Virus record (IMG/VR): IMGVR_UViG_3300042908_000349
Span: 1 to 30,703 of that record
DNA length: 30,703 nucleotides
Strand: one strand, 5' to 3'
Origin: a virus
The notes below the pieces were generated by a model. It was given only the letters and a program-made list of their open reading frames with translations, did no database searches and was not told where the DNA came from. Every line of letters starts with the position of its first letter. The stretch's first letter is position 1. Shown piece by piece: positions 15,523 to 22,329 of this stretch. Both the position numbers and the translations under genes were made by a program.

Positions 15523-16048
15523 TTTTTATCTGTTGTTTAATTATCTGGATTGTATTTCGTAAGCTCCAGTAGGAAATTCCTACTTCGTTGCTCAAATCTG
15601 TAATTGACATATTTTCGATGAAGATTTTATCGTAAATGAATTTTATATAACATAAGTTAGCTTTGCTTCTGGTGTATGATTTAATGTTTTTGATTTCATT
15701 ATTTATATTCGTCTCCCAGCTTTTAACTTTTTGTAATTGGATATTAAATTCGTTTTCTGAATAATCTTCTTCTGGTATATCAATTTTTTCAATATCAACT
15801 AAAATAACTTTTGATTTCTTTCGGTTATTATCGTAGTACATATTTTTTAAAGTCACATAAATAAAAAAGTAATTGACTTCATTTTCATTGTACATCAAAT
15901 CGTTATCTTTTGTTTCGCTATAATTATAAATTTTTAGATACATTTCTTGTACATAGTCCTCGGCAATTTCTGGCTCACATCCAAAAGATATGACATATTT
16001 TAACCAGATTTTATGATTGTCTGAAAGTATATCTAAAATTGTTCTCAT
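15512..16048 (-). CDS. Sigma-70-like factor (ECF size)
   Basis: 178 residues. An N-terminal region 2-like part has GCEPEIAEDYVQEMYLKIYNY (residues ~23-43), typical of helix 2.1-2.2 in ECF sigma factors. An acidic linker around 90-100 (DIPEEDYSENEF) leads to a C-terminal region 4-like HTH (NMSITDLSNEVGISYWSLRNTIQIIKQQI). It would direct host RNA polymerase to phage promoters. It is coupled by ATGA to the ATPase gene upstream. The recurrent ACGTTATATAAT motif before structural genes is a candidate target; this link is inference. Confidence 0.78.
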   Translation of the reverse strand: MRTILDILSDNHKIWLKYVISFGCEPEIAEDYVQEMYLKIYNYSETKDNDLMYNENEVNYFFIYVTLKNMYYDNNRKKSKVILVDIEKIDIPEEDYSENEFNIQLQKVKSWETNINNEIKNIKSYTRSKANLCYIKFIYDKIFIENMSITDLSNEVGISYWSLRNTIQIIKQQIKNEI

Positions 16049-16956
16049 AGGAAATTGAGTTGGCTTTCTTTTATTGTTCTTAAAATTGATTTTCCATTGA
16101 TACTGAAACCAACATTGTTTTGCAAAGCCACAATTTCGATTGGGTTGTCAATGCTGGTAGGTCTGCCACCAGTTTCGATTTCTTTTATTTTTCTAACGTG
16201 TATCATCGTGGTGGTGTATAAATGTGGATGTAAAGTTAGTCTATGAATAACTAAAAAATCATCGGCTCTGTTTACAAACTTACCCCCACCTTCAACATCA
16301 GATGCCATCGGTGGAACTGGATGTCCAGCAAATTGGTGTTCGCTTCTGTAAACTATTCGAAGTGCGTTTGTGTTTGCGTGGGTGTTAAGCCAGATTGAAA
16401 CTTTGTTTTCTTTACAAAACATTCTTAACTCTGTGCAAACTTGGTAGTCGTACTCATGACCCCCCAGATTTTTCATAAGGTCGTTATCCTTTGCCAAAGC
16501 ATTGTAAGGGTCTAAAAGTATTCCATCGTATCTAAAGTCCTTTAAAACATCTTTAAACATTGAAATGGCAGTTTGATAGTCATACATTACATTGTTGTCT
16601 ACGAACTTAAAATGTTTGTTGATGAAATTAGTGTGAGTTTTAAAATTGCTTTCAGAAATTAAATTGATTGGAGTTTCATCTAGAAATTCTACCAGCTTTC
16701 GAATAAGGGAATAACTATCATTCTCGGTGGAACATATCAACCATTTTAAATCGTGCTTTAGCGAATAACATAACATCAAATATAAAATCGATGTGGTCTT
16801 ACCTACATTTGCATGACCCAGAACAATATTGAAATTGCTAGGTTTAAATCTTAAATACTCATCGATTTCTGGAATATCCAGTTTCAATCCTTCTTTGAGT
16901 TTTCCTTTTCTTATAGATTGAAGGATGTCTAATTGTTTGTTATAGTCTATTAACAT
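16045..16956 (-). CDS. RecA/DnaB-fold replicative ATPase / helicase
   Basis: 303 residues. Walker A GHANVGKT is at 47-54 in NIVLGHANVGKTTSILYL. Walker B-like RYDGILLDPYNAL has Asp 149. A sensor-like segment VSIWLNTHANTNAL follows near 190, as in RepA/DnaB-type ATPases. It lacks the N-terminal DnaB domain, so it may be a compact helicase or loader. It sits between the SSB-like gene and the sigma-like gene. A strong intrinsic terminator lies immediately upstream, so its expression probably depends on readthrough. Confidence 0.85.
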   Translation of the reverse strand: MLIDYNKQLDILQSIRKGKLKEGLKLDIPEIDEYLRFKPSNFNIVLGHANVGKTTSILYLMLCYSLKHDLKWLICSTENDSYSLIRKLVEFLDETPINLISESNFKTHTNFINKHFKFVDNNVMYDYQTAISMFKDVLKDFRYDGILLDPYNALAKDNDLMKNLGGHEYDYQVCTELRMFCKENKVSIWLNTHANTNALRIVYRSEHQFAGHPVPPMASDVEGGGKFVNRADDFLVIHRLTLHPHLYTTTMIHVRKIKEIETGGRPTSIDNPIEIVALQNNVGFSINGKSILRTIKESQLNFL

Positions 16957-16968
16957 TTTTAGTGATTT

Positions 16969-16995
16969 AAAAAAAGCTGGGTATTGCTACCCAGC
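16969..16995 (-). terminator. Strong intrinsic terminator inside the replication operon
   Basis: On the minus strand GCTGGGTA, loop GCAA, TACCCAGC forms eight perfect pairs with a GNRA tetraloop, followed directly by seven T. It starts just after the stop of the SSB-like gene. Only 12 bases separate the T run from the ATG of the ATPase gene, too little for a promoter. Confidence 0.92.
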
Positions 16996-17003
16996 CATAG
17001 TTA

Positions 17004-17375
17004 TTAAAATGGTAAGTCATCAGCTTGTACTTCTTCTGCATATTCCATCAAGTTGTTTATGGTTTGTCTGTCTAATTTTCTGTCTGGCATAAATTTGTCA
17101 GCGTTCAATTCGGCTTCCCCTTTATTTATTTTCCAACCTTGAATGTTTGCAAAATATTTACCCTTCCATTCAGTACCCCTTAAATTGATACCGATTTTTA
17201 CAATGTCTCCAATTTGGAAGTTGTCCAATAAAAAAACTTTGTCTTGTGTAAATTCTACTGGAATTGTCTGTGGATATTGCTCATCAGTTTTAACGACTGC
17301 AATTCTTTTTTTAAATCCCTTTGCTCCGATTGTTTCAGTCTCCCCTTTTACAATCAATTCTCCTTGTATTTCCAT
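17004..17375 (-). CDS. DUF3127-type single-stranded DNA-binding-like protein
   Basis: 123 residues. An OB-fold-like beta pattern (MEIQGELIVKGETETIG, FKKRIAVVKTDE, IPVEFTQDKVFLL, GDIVKIGINLRGTEWKGKYFANIQGWKI) matches the DUF3127 family, which replaces SSB in many Bacteroidota phages. The acidic C-terminus ends DDLPF, like the interaction tail of bacterial SSB. It would coat single-stranded DNA during replication and recombination, together with the ERF protein two genes upstream. A strong terminator follows. Confidence 0.88.
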   Translation of the reverse strand: MEIQGELIVKGETETIGAKGFKKRIAVVKTDEQYPQTIPVEFTQDKVFLLDNFQIGDIVKIGINLRGTEWKGKYFANIQGWKINKGEAELNADKFMPDRKLDRQTINNLMEYAEEVQADDLPF

Positions 17376-17380
17376 TTTTT

Positions 17381-18187
17381 TTAGTATCTTAAATTAACTT
17401 TATTTCGACTTTTATAATTGTATATTTCTTCAATTAGCAGTTTTTGTTGTTCGACATTAGCACAATCGATTAATGCTTTAGGTTGTAATCTAATTTTATG
17501 CATGAATTCGCTATAATCAAAAGCTGGGTTTTTAAATAAAGAAATCATAACTCTGACTAACACACTTCTATTGTAGCCATTATAATAAGGTTTTATTAAT
17601 CTTATTTTTTCTGCCCATTCTTGTGCTAGTTCGAAATCCTTACCCTTCCAAGTTCCATTGACAAAAATTTCTGATTGATTACCAATTTCGCCATTTTTTA
17701 ATGGTCTTGTGTCTCTTACCATTGGAGAAAAAGATTGATTTCCACATAAACTTACACAATCTTGAAAACTGAAATCTTCATTTTTTGCCACAAAACTTTG
17801 CAGTTTCAAATAAGACTCCAATCCCATGTTTGCATATCCATCCATGTAATCTTTTTTTGTCCAATTCTTTTGATTTAAATTCAAAGTGTGAACTTCATTT
17901 AAAGAATAATTTTTTAAGACAATAAAATAAATAAATGAACTACATTCTTTTGATGCTAACAAACGATGTTGTCCATCGATTACTTCCATATTTTGGTTTA
18001 CTAGAATAGGATTGCATAACATTCCGTTGTCAATAATAGACATTTTTAATCTTTTAATGTGTTGTGGATTTGGCACTCTGTTGCCCCCAATAACTTTAAA
18101 GATTGATAAGTCATTTGTTTTGTAAACTTTGTTTACTTCTGTTGCACTTGAGCCATTTGTCATTGGTGCTTTTAATGTTTGAAACAT
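17381..18187 (-). CDS. ParB/sulfiredoxin-fold protein
   Basis: 268 residues. An N-terminal ParB-like nuclease-type domain shows NRVPNPQHIKRLKMSIIDNG, PILVNQNMEVIDGQHRLLA with the signature DGQHR at 71-75. ParB-fold proteins bind nucleotides and often act as CTPases or nucleases. No clear ParB HTH is visible; the C-terminal half is of unknown type. Between the SSB-like and ERF genes, a role in phage replication or DNA handling is likelier than plasmid partition. Confidence 0.8.
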   Translation of the reverse strand: MFQTLKAPMTNGSSATEVNKVYKTNDLSIFKVIGGNRVPNPQHIKRLKMSIIDNGMLCNPILVNQNMEVIDGQHRLLASKECSSFIYFIVLKNYSLNEVHTLNLNQKNWTKKDYMDGYANMGLESYLKLQSFVAKNEDFSFQDCVSLCGNQSFSPMVRDTRPLKNGEIGNQSEIFVNGTWKGKDFELAQEWAEKIRLIKPYYNGYNRSVLVRVMISLFKNPAFDYSEFMHKIRLQPKALIDCANVEQQKLLIEEIYNYKSRNKVNLRY

Positions 18188-18234
18188 AATTTTTGTTTTT
18201 AAAATTTGCTTACTCTAGATAGTTTTCAGCTTCC

Positions 18235-18771
18235 CTATTTTTTTAATTTATCTTTAACTTCTTTGGTTAGTATGTATTTTTTTTCGATGGTAGTAATGTC
18301 TCCACCAGTAGCAACGTAATCTAGAGCTTTGTTAAATGCTTCTGTATTTTCTACTAACAAAGGTTTGGTTTGTTCCTTTTCATGTTTATTGGTAGCATCA
18401 GCATCAGCAGTATCGTCTATTAATAAAAGATTTCCGAGTGCGTACTTTTTACCATAACTTGATGAACTACCATATCTCTGTGGTGTTGCCATACCTTTTT
18501 GCTCTAGGTCAATTCCAACTACGGCTTGACAATCGATGCTATCTGGACTTTCACAATCCCAGATTGTAGCGACTGATGTCATGATTGGTGGATTTGCATT
18601 TACGAGTTGTTCGTTGATAGTGAAATAAACCTTATACTTTTCGTTAAAAGGTTTGAGTGCTTCTAGGATGCTTTCAGCACTTCTGAAATAATAATTGCCA
18701 AACTTATTGTAAGAAGTTTTTTTGGCTTTAAATTCGATTTGAATTTGCGATAGTTTTTCTTTTAAATTCAT
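18235..18771 (-). CDS. ERF family single-strand annealing protein
   Basis: 178 residues. The ERF signature QRYGSSSSYGKKYALGNLLLIDDTADADA lies at about 98-126; the N-terminal part has SYNKFGNYYFRSAESILEALKP and the strand pattern of the family. Such proteins anneal complementary single strands in phage recombination, usually with an SSB and an exonuclease, both of which are present here. The C-terminal ~50 residues form a separate helical tail (DYVATGGDITTIEKKYILTKEVKDKL). Confidence 0.92.
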   Translation of the reverse strand: MNLKEKLSQIQIEFKAKKTSYNKFGNYYFRSAESILEALKPFNEKYKVYFTINEQLVNANPPIMTSVATIWDCESPDSIDCQAVVGIDLEQKGMATPQRYGSSSSYGKKYALGNLLLIDDTADADATNKHEKEQTKPLLVENTEAFNKALDYVATGGDITTIEKKYILTKEVKDKLKK

Positions 18772-18803
18772 CTTTTGTTTTTTAAAGTTAAAATTGTTTT
18801 TTT

Positions 18804-18998
18804 CTAGTGATTAAAGGTATAAAAATAATTCAAATTTTGTCCATAACTTGAAACAATTTCTGCATCATGAACTTCGATATTATTTGTAAGTCTTTCGACT
18901 TCATCCATCAATCTGGCATTTTCAATTCTTAATGCTTCATTTGATTGACTTAAAAAATTTACCAGTTCTTTGGTACTCCAGCTTTCGTTTGTTTTCAT
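18804..18998 (-). CDS. Small coiled-coil protein, unknown
   Basis: 64 residues. A helix rich in Leu, Asn and Glu (NFLSQSNEALRIENARLMDEVERLTNNIEV) has heptad character and probably forms a coiled coil. It begins MKTNESWSTKELV after a leader containing CACTAAAA. Unknown role in the early region. Confidence 0.65.
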   Translation of the reverse strand: MKTNESWSTKELVNFLSQSNEALRIENARLMDEVERLTNNIEVHDAEIVSSYGQNLNYFYTFNH

Positions 18999-19016
18999 TT
19001 TTAATTGTTTTAGTGA

Positions 19017-19187
19017 TTAGTAATATTCTGAAAATTCGTAATATTCGTCATAAAAGATAGTGTAGTCCAGATGTGGGTACATTTCACTAAATTTTAATTT
19101 CGACCTTTTTGCTTCTTCTTCTGTAAGCAATAGAGTGTGTGGTTTGCCTTCTTCTAGCAATACCCAGCGTGTGTCATTTGTTTCCAT
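19017..19187 (-). CDS. Small acidic protein, unknown
   Basis: 56 residues from METNDTRWVLLEEGKPHTLLLTEEEAKR to the Tyr-rich end YYEFSEYY. I favour the ATG at 19187, which gives a 14-base overlap with the gene upstream; a start at 19205 (MLKHLR) is also open. No domain is recognised. Confidence 0.6.
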   Translation of the reverse strand: METNDTRWVLLEEGKPHTLLLTEEEAKRSKLKFSEMYPHLDYTIFYDEYYEFSEYY

Positions 19188-19338
19188 TCTTAAATGTTTT
19201 AACATTAATTTTTGCTACTTTTTTTTCGCTTACTACTGGTTTTATGTGAAACACAACTTCAATGTGAGTAAGTTCCTTATCCCTTTGAAATACGTTGTAC
19301 ATTTCTTCGTAAATCAATTTGAAATCTTCAAATCTCAT
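19174..19338 (-). CDS. Small early protein, unknown
   Basis: 54 residues (MRFEDFKLIYEEMYNVFQRD to KTFKNGNK). The ATG overlaps the upstream stop as ATGA at 19335-19338, a strong sign of coupled translation. The central HIEVVFHIKPVVSEKKVAKI looks like a beta-hairpin. Function unknown. Confidence 0.7.
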   Translation of the reverse strand: MRFEDFKLIYEEMYNVFQRDKELTHIEVVFHIKPVVSEKKVAKINVKTFKNGNK

Positions 19339-19562
19339 CTGTGTGAATTTAGAATGTAAACTTCAATAGTATCGATAAATTCATCAGTTAGAATGTCTAT
19401 TACATCCGTTTCGTTTAAAAAGATGTTTCGAATATCAACTTGCGCTGGAGTTCCATCGTAACCAGTTCCATCGCCATAATTCCAAACCATATCATCTCCA
19501 GAGTTATAGTTATACTCAATTTCAAAGATGATGTCTCCGTATTTATAACTAGCAAATTCCAT
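19335..19562 (-). CDS. Small acidic protein, unknown
   Basis: 75 residues from MEFASYKYGDIIFEIEYNY. I chose the ATG at 19562 because it overlaps the upstream stop as TAATG; an upstream start at 19589 would overlap the neighbour more. It is rich in Asp and Tyr (SGDDMVWNYGDGTGYDGTPA). Unknown role. Confidence 0.7.
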   Translation of the reverse strand: MEFASYKYGDIIFEIEYNYNSGDDMVWNYGDGTGYDGTPAQVDIRNIFLNETDVIDILTDEFIDTIEVYILNSHR

Positions 19563-19798
19563 TATTGTTTGTTTAAAGAAATTCGACATCCATCTTTTGT
19601 TAATTCAACCCAGTTTGGATTGTCAGCATAACAATAATCAAAAATTACAAATCCAGCTGATAGTAATTTGTTTTCTAAATCTTCTGAATAAAATCCTAGT
19701 AATGTGATTTCGTATTCGTTGATAGTAACGCTGAAAAAAGAATTGATGTCAATTCCTAGTCCGATAAAATTTCCTAATTGTGTACTTAATGTTTTCAT
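19562..19798 (-). CDS. Small early protein, unknown
   Basis: 78 residues starting MKTLSTQLGNFIGLGIDINS. A later segment contains FDYCYADNPNWVEL. Preceded by CACTAAAAACAA directly before the ATG. Coupled to the gene downstream by TAATG. Not recognised. Confidence 0.7.
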   Translation of the reverse strand: MKTLSTQLGNFIGLGIDINSFFSVTINEYEITLLGFYSEDLENKLLSAGFVIFDYCYADNPNWVELTKDGCRISLNKQ

Positions 19799-19818
19799 TT
19801 GTTTTTAGTGTTTAATGA

Positions 19819-19905
19819 TTAATAAAAAAATCTGGTTAAAAAATAGACTGCAATAATTCCGATTGCGTAAACTTGGTACTTCTGTTTGCTTAAAAATGTT
19901 TTCAT
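19819..19905 (-). CDS. Very small membrane peptide
   Basis: 28 residues: MKTFLSKQKYQ then VYAIGIIAVYFLTRFFY, a single hydrophobic segment with a basic N-terminus. Its start MKTF and leader (ACTAAAAACAATC) are like those of its neighbours MKTLST and MKTLNL, which argues for a translated gene in spite of its size. It would insert in the inner membrane. Function unknown. Confidence 0.5.
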   Translation of the reverse strand: MKTFLSKQKYQVYAIGIIAVYFLTRFFY

Positions 19906-19913
19906 GATTGTTT

Positions 19914-20096
19914 TTAGTTAATTAAATATGCAAGGCATATTGTTTCGTTATTTTTTATAATTCTTAAATAGCAATTTTCAGTTTCACATAAATTACTATA
20001 AGTATAATTAGCGTCAGTTTGTACAATTAGTCCAAATGATTTGCATAATGACTCAAATCTGTACCAATCTTTTTTTGTTAAATTTAATGTTTTCAT
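19914..20096 (-). CDS. Small early protein, unknown
   Basis: 60 residues, MKTLNLTKKDWYRFESLCKS, with three Cys in a mixed alpha/beta pattern (LCETENCYLRIIKNNETICLAYL). The leader is ACTAAAAACAAAAAACAA. Unknown function. Confidence 0.65.
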   Translation of the reverse strand: MKTLNLTKKDWYRFESLCKSFGLIVQTDANYTYSNLCETENCYLRIIKNNETICLAYLIN

Positions 20097-20113
20097 TTGT
20101 TTTTTGTTTTTAG

Positions 20114-20563
20114 TTATATAGTTTTTTTTCTTATTTCTCTACCAGAGCCGTAGCAGTCAAAACAAACACCACCACAATAATAATGAAATTGTGGAATTAT
20201 TCCTTTTCCGTTACAACGTGAACACTCGCAACTTTCAAAATAAGTAGCATTTATTTTTTCCTTAATGTTTTCTTTGTTTAATAAATCTCCGATTGCCTTT
20301 AAAATATCATTTGGAGCGATGTAGTTATGAACACGAACTCGTCTAGCAAAACCAAAAGCATCGACTCTCAAATTAAAATAAAATAAAGACCCATCTGATT
20401 TTAGAATTTTTGGATTTGAACTTAACATTCCTTCGTCTGCAATAGTCACTTTTACCATTCCATTTTCAATACAAGTGTTGATTGCTTTAGTCTGAAAATT
20501 TCTATTGTCATACTCATAACTCCTTTTGGCATTTTGCATGATTTCTTTTATATGATTTTTCAT
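20114..20563 (-). CDS. DnaJ-type zinc-finger-like early protein
   Basis: 149 residues. The first ~100 residues have no known match. The C-terminal part carries CECSRCNGKGIIPQFHYYC and CFDCYGSGRE, i.e. two CxxCxGxG-like repeats as in the zinc-binding domain of DnaJ. This module likely binds one zinc ion and might contact proteins or nucleic acid. It follows the first gene of the early operon. The leader is CACTAAAAACAAAAAA. Confidence 0.72.
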   Translation of the reverse strand: MKNHIKEIMQNAKRSYEYDNRNFQTKAINTCIENGMVKVTIADEGMLSSNPKILKSDGSLFYFNLRVDAFGFARRVRVHNYIAPNDILKAIGDLLNKENIKEKINATYFESCECSRCNGKGIIPQFHYYCGGVCFDCYGSGREIRKKTI

Positions 20564-20605
20564 TTTTTTGTTTTTAGTGATTGATTTTTACTTCTGTAAT
20601 TATAA

Positions 20606-20857
20606 TTAATATTCAAATTCTCCAATATACAATTTTCCATCTACGAATGATGGCTCGTATTCTTTATGGTCTTCCATCATATCCGTAGTTTCCATGAAAT
20701 CTGTATAGTCTGCTAATTCTAATTCGTGACATACGATTATAACTGGAAATTCATCTCCCCTAAAAGGATGTTCGTAAAATACAATTTCTTGACCTTTAGA
20801 GTTTATCATTCTGTCGTATTCTGTTGGATTGTTTTGCATTAATTTTTGATAGTTCAT
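20606..20857 (-). CDS. First gene of early operon, downstream of hammerhead ribozyme
   Basis: 83 residues, acidic, MNYQKLMQNNPTEYDRMINSKG to YIGEFEY. No domain is recognised; one Cys. Its start codon lies 75 bases downstream of the predicted hammerhead cleavage site at 20933/20932. After cleavage its mRNA would begin with a 5'-hydroxyl and the AAAGTTTG stem I sequence. It may be a host-takeover protein, given its first place in the early operon, but this is speculation. Confidence 0.72.
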   Translation of the reverse strand: MNYQKLMQNNPTEYDRMINSKGQEIVFYEHPFRGDEFPVIIVCHELELADYTDFMETTDMMEDHKEYEPSFVDGKLYIGEFEY

Positions 20858-20884
20858 AATTTCTATTTGTTTTAATTATTTGTT

Positions 20885-20940
20885 TTTGTGTTTCGCCAAT
20901 CTGTGGCTCATCAGAAAGTTCATTCAAACTTTGACACAAA
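20885..20940 (-). ncRNA. Type III hammerhead ribozyme
   Basis: All conserved parts are present and in order on the minus strand. Stem III 5' strand TTTGTGT (20940-20934); cleavage base C (20933), giving a GTC-type site after the U of GU; stem I AAAGTT (20932-20927), loop TGAATG, AACTTT (20920-20915); core CTGATGA (20914-20908); stem II GCCA (20907-20904), loop CAGAT, TGGC (20898-20895); core GAA (20894-20892); stem III 3' strand ACACAAA (20891-20885). Stems have 6, 4 and 7 perfect pairs and no core base deviates. Open stem III makes it type III. Self-cleavage is expected between 20933 and 20932. Confidence 0.95.
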
Positions 20941-21129
20941 CGACCTGTTACTATGTAGCTAAATAATTGCCTTTTTGTAAATGCCGTAGTTTCGGTTTTT
21001 AAGCCAGAGTAACTACACCCAATTTTTTAGTCTTTATTGACCTCGCCACTTATTCTCTGTGGTCTCGATATCTTTCACTAGGAAGAAAGAAGTCCGATTT
21101 AATGAGTGGTGTTCTCCACATTTGTTTAG
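20934..21129 (-). ncRNA. Structured leader ending at the hammerhead (candidate ncRNA)
   Basis: This gene-free stretch lies between a possible -7 element (TACATTTG, 21137-21130) and the ribozyme. It contains several potential helices: GTGG/CCAC near its 5' end, CCAC/GTGG around 21060-21044, and GTAGTT/AACTAC around 21015-20985. No ORF longer than about 23 codons is open. Cleavage by the ribozyme would give this RNA a defined 3' end with 2',3'-cyclic phosphate. Whether it is a functional RNA or only a leader is open. Confidence 0.4.
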
Positions 21130-21137
21130 CAAATGTA
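21130..21137 (-). promoter_or_regulatory. Candidate -7 element TACATTTG of early operon
   Basis: TACATTTG matches TAnnTTTG, lies 44 bases downstream of the terminator T run and 270 bases before the first early gene. No clear TTG is found 17-21 bases upstream, so the promoter is weak or uses phage help. Confidence 0.45.
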
Positions 21138-21180
21138 ATAACATTTTGTTAATATAAATGTTTTTAAGAAAATTTTAACA

Positions 21181-21210
21181 TAAAAAAAAATCCCTACCAA
21201 AAGGCAAGGA
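21181..21210 (-). terminator. Intrinsic terminator after ninG
   Basis: On the minus strand TCCTTGCC, loop TTTT, GGTAGGGA makes eight pairs including two G-U, followed by nine T. It ends the transcript that includes the NinG gene, about 70 bases after its stop, and separates it from the hammerhead region. Confidence 0.85.
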
Positions 21211-21279
21211 CTTTTCCGTTTCACTAAAAACGATTAAAAAACAAAAAGTATGAATTAATCAAACTTATAAGCAAATATA

Positions 21280-21822
21280 CTATTTTAATTCTTTTATCAG
21301 TATATCGTATTTGATTTTTTTGGCGATTAGTTCTTCTTTTGTGAATTTGTAATTTCTGGTTTCGTTTGCCATCATTTCTAGCTCATTTACATAATCATGT
21401 CCATATCGTTTTATTAAGCCATCTCGATAGTTCAATTCGTTACCACCCAGAAATCTGTTGCACTTGCGACATTGTTTGTGGCAATTCTTTTCGTTAAATA
21501 TAACTCCAGAGTAAATTTCGGCTTTCTTGAAATGTCCACCATCCCAGAGTTCTGTATTTTCAACACCACAACTGATACATGGTTGTTTCTCATCTCGCAT
21601 TCTAACCCACTTTTGAAAGGACTTCTTTGCTTCTGCCTCATATTGACCCAGCGTTTTAAGTTTTTCCTTTAAAACGGCTTTTTGTTGTTTCCAGTCTTTT
21701 TGTTCTTTTTGTTTTTTAAGATTTTTGGAATGCTCAATCGCACACTTATACCCACATACAATTTGCGCAAACTGAATTGGTGTGAATTTAACTTTACAGA
21801 TTTTACATTTCTTATCTTTCAT
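21280..21822 (-). CDS. ninG: NinG/Rap recombination nuclease
   Basis: 180 residues. The N-terminal CKICKVKF and CGYKC form a small zinc knuckle. A basic helix with Lys and Gln follows (about residues 33-60). The conserved core is SFQKWVRMRDEKQPCISCG, WDGGHFKKAEIYSGVIFNEKNCHKQCRKCNRFLGGNELNYRDGLI-type (about 69-137), which is the NinG signature with its HNH-like Cys and His residues. In lambda, NinG (Rap) is a Holliday-junction/branched-DNA endonuclease that acts in recombination. Together with the ERF and SSB-like proteins it completes a recombination set. A terminator follows. Confidence 0.93.
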   Translation of the reverse strand: MKDKKCKICKVKFTPIQFAQIVCGYKCAIEHSKNLKKQKEQKDWKQQKAVLKEKLKTLGQYEAEAKKSFQKWVRMRDEKQPCISCGVENTELWDGGHFKKAEIYSGVIFNEKNCHKQCRKCNRFLGGNELNYRDGLIKRYGHDYVNELEMMANETRNYKFTKEELIAKKIKYDILIKELK

Positions 21823-22329
21823 TTAAAAAAACAAATTTGATAGTTTATATTTTCTCCAGACATAGTAAGCTGGAATTAATAACAGAAACCAAAGCATCCA
21901 CCAGTAAGATTGTTTTCTGTCTATTTGTTTTATTTTAACTACTTTGTCGGTTTTAATAGTCTTTAAATCGCTTTTTTGAGTGTTATGCTGGACTTTTACA
22001 TCTTTCGAAACACTTATATTGTTTTTCTTTTTTGAACGCTTTATTTTAGCGTTTTTGTAAGTTATTCCATTCACAACCATTGGAATTGTATCAGATACTG
22101 GACAAATCTCAAATTCATCAGTTGTTGAAGTATCAAATATTTTAGTGTTGTCAGTTACTTTCGTTTCAGTTTCGAGAGTAATTTTTTCCGTTTTTTGTTC
22201 TTGTTCTTTGGTTACTGACTTGTTTACTTTTCTACTTCCACATGAAGTTAATACTATTGCAGTAATTAAACCTATTATAATAGCTATTAATAAAATATTA
22301 TTTCCGTTTTCGTTTTCGCTTGTTGTCAT
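21823..22329 (-). CDS. Lipoprotein with C-terminal membrane helix, u-spanin-like
   Basis: 168 residues. The N-terminal signal NILLIAIIIGLITAIVLTSC ends in a lipobox (LTSC; Cys about 30), so the mature protein would be lipidated. A polar linker rich in Lys and Thr follows. Near residues 142-160 there is one membrane helix (WWMLWFLLLIPAYYVW) and a basic C-terminus. A lipoprotein anchor at one end and an inner-membrane helix at the other is the architecture of unimolecular spanins such as T1 gp11, which fuse inner and outer membranes at lysis. The gene is about 2.4 kb from the peptidase gene, so this remains inference. Confidence 0.65.
   Translation of the reverse strand: MTTSENENGNNILLIAIIIGLITAIVLTSCGSRKVNKSVTKEQEQKTEKITLETETKVTDNTKIFDTSTTDEFEICPVSDTIPMVVNGITYKNAKIKRSKKKNNISVSKDVKVQHNTQKSDLKTIKTDKVVKIKQIDRKQSYWWMLWFLLLIPAYYVWRKYKLSNLFF

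Noticed and set aside
17381-18187. ParB-like protein as sign of a plasmid-like prophage
   Set aside because: No ParA partner or parS-like repeats are seen; ParB-fold proteins are common in replication regions of lytic phages.
21055-21125. 23-codon ORF starting MWRTPLIKSD in the leader before the hammerhead
   Set aside because: Too short, no coupling or typical leader, and it lies in a region better explained as structured RNA.
21272-21279. TATATTTG just after the ninG stop as promoter of another small RNA ending at 21181
   Set aside because: No TTG/TTTG at the required distance, and the predicted RNA shows no structure besides the terminator.
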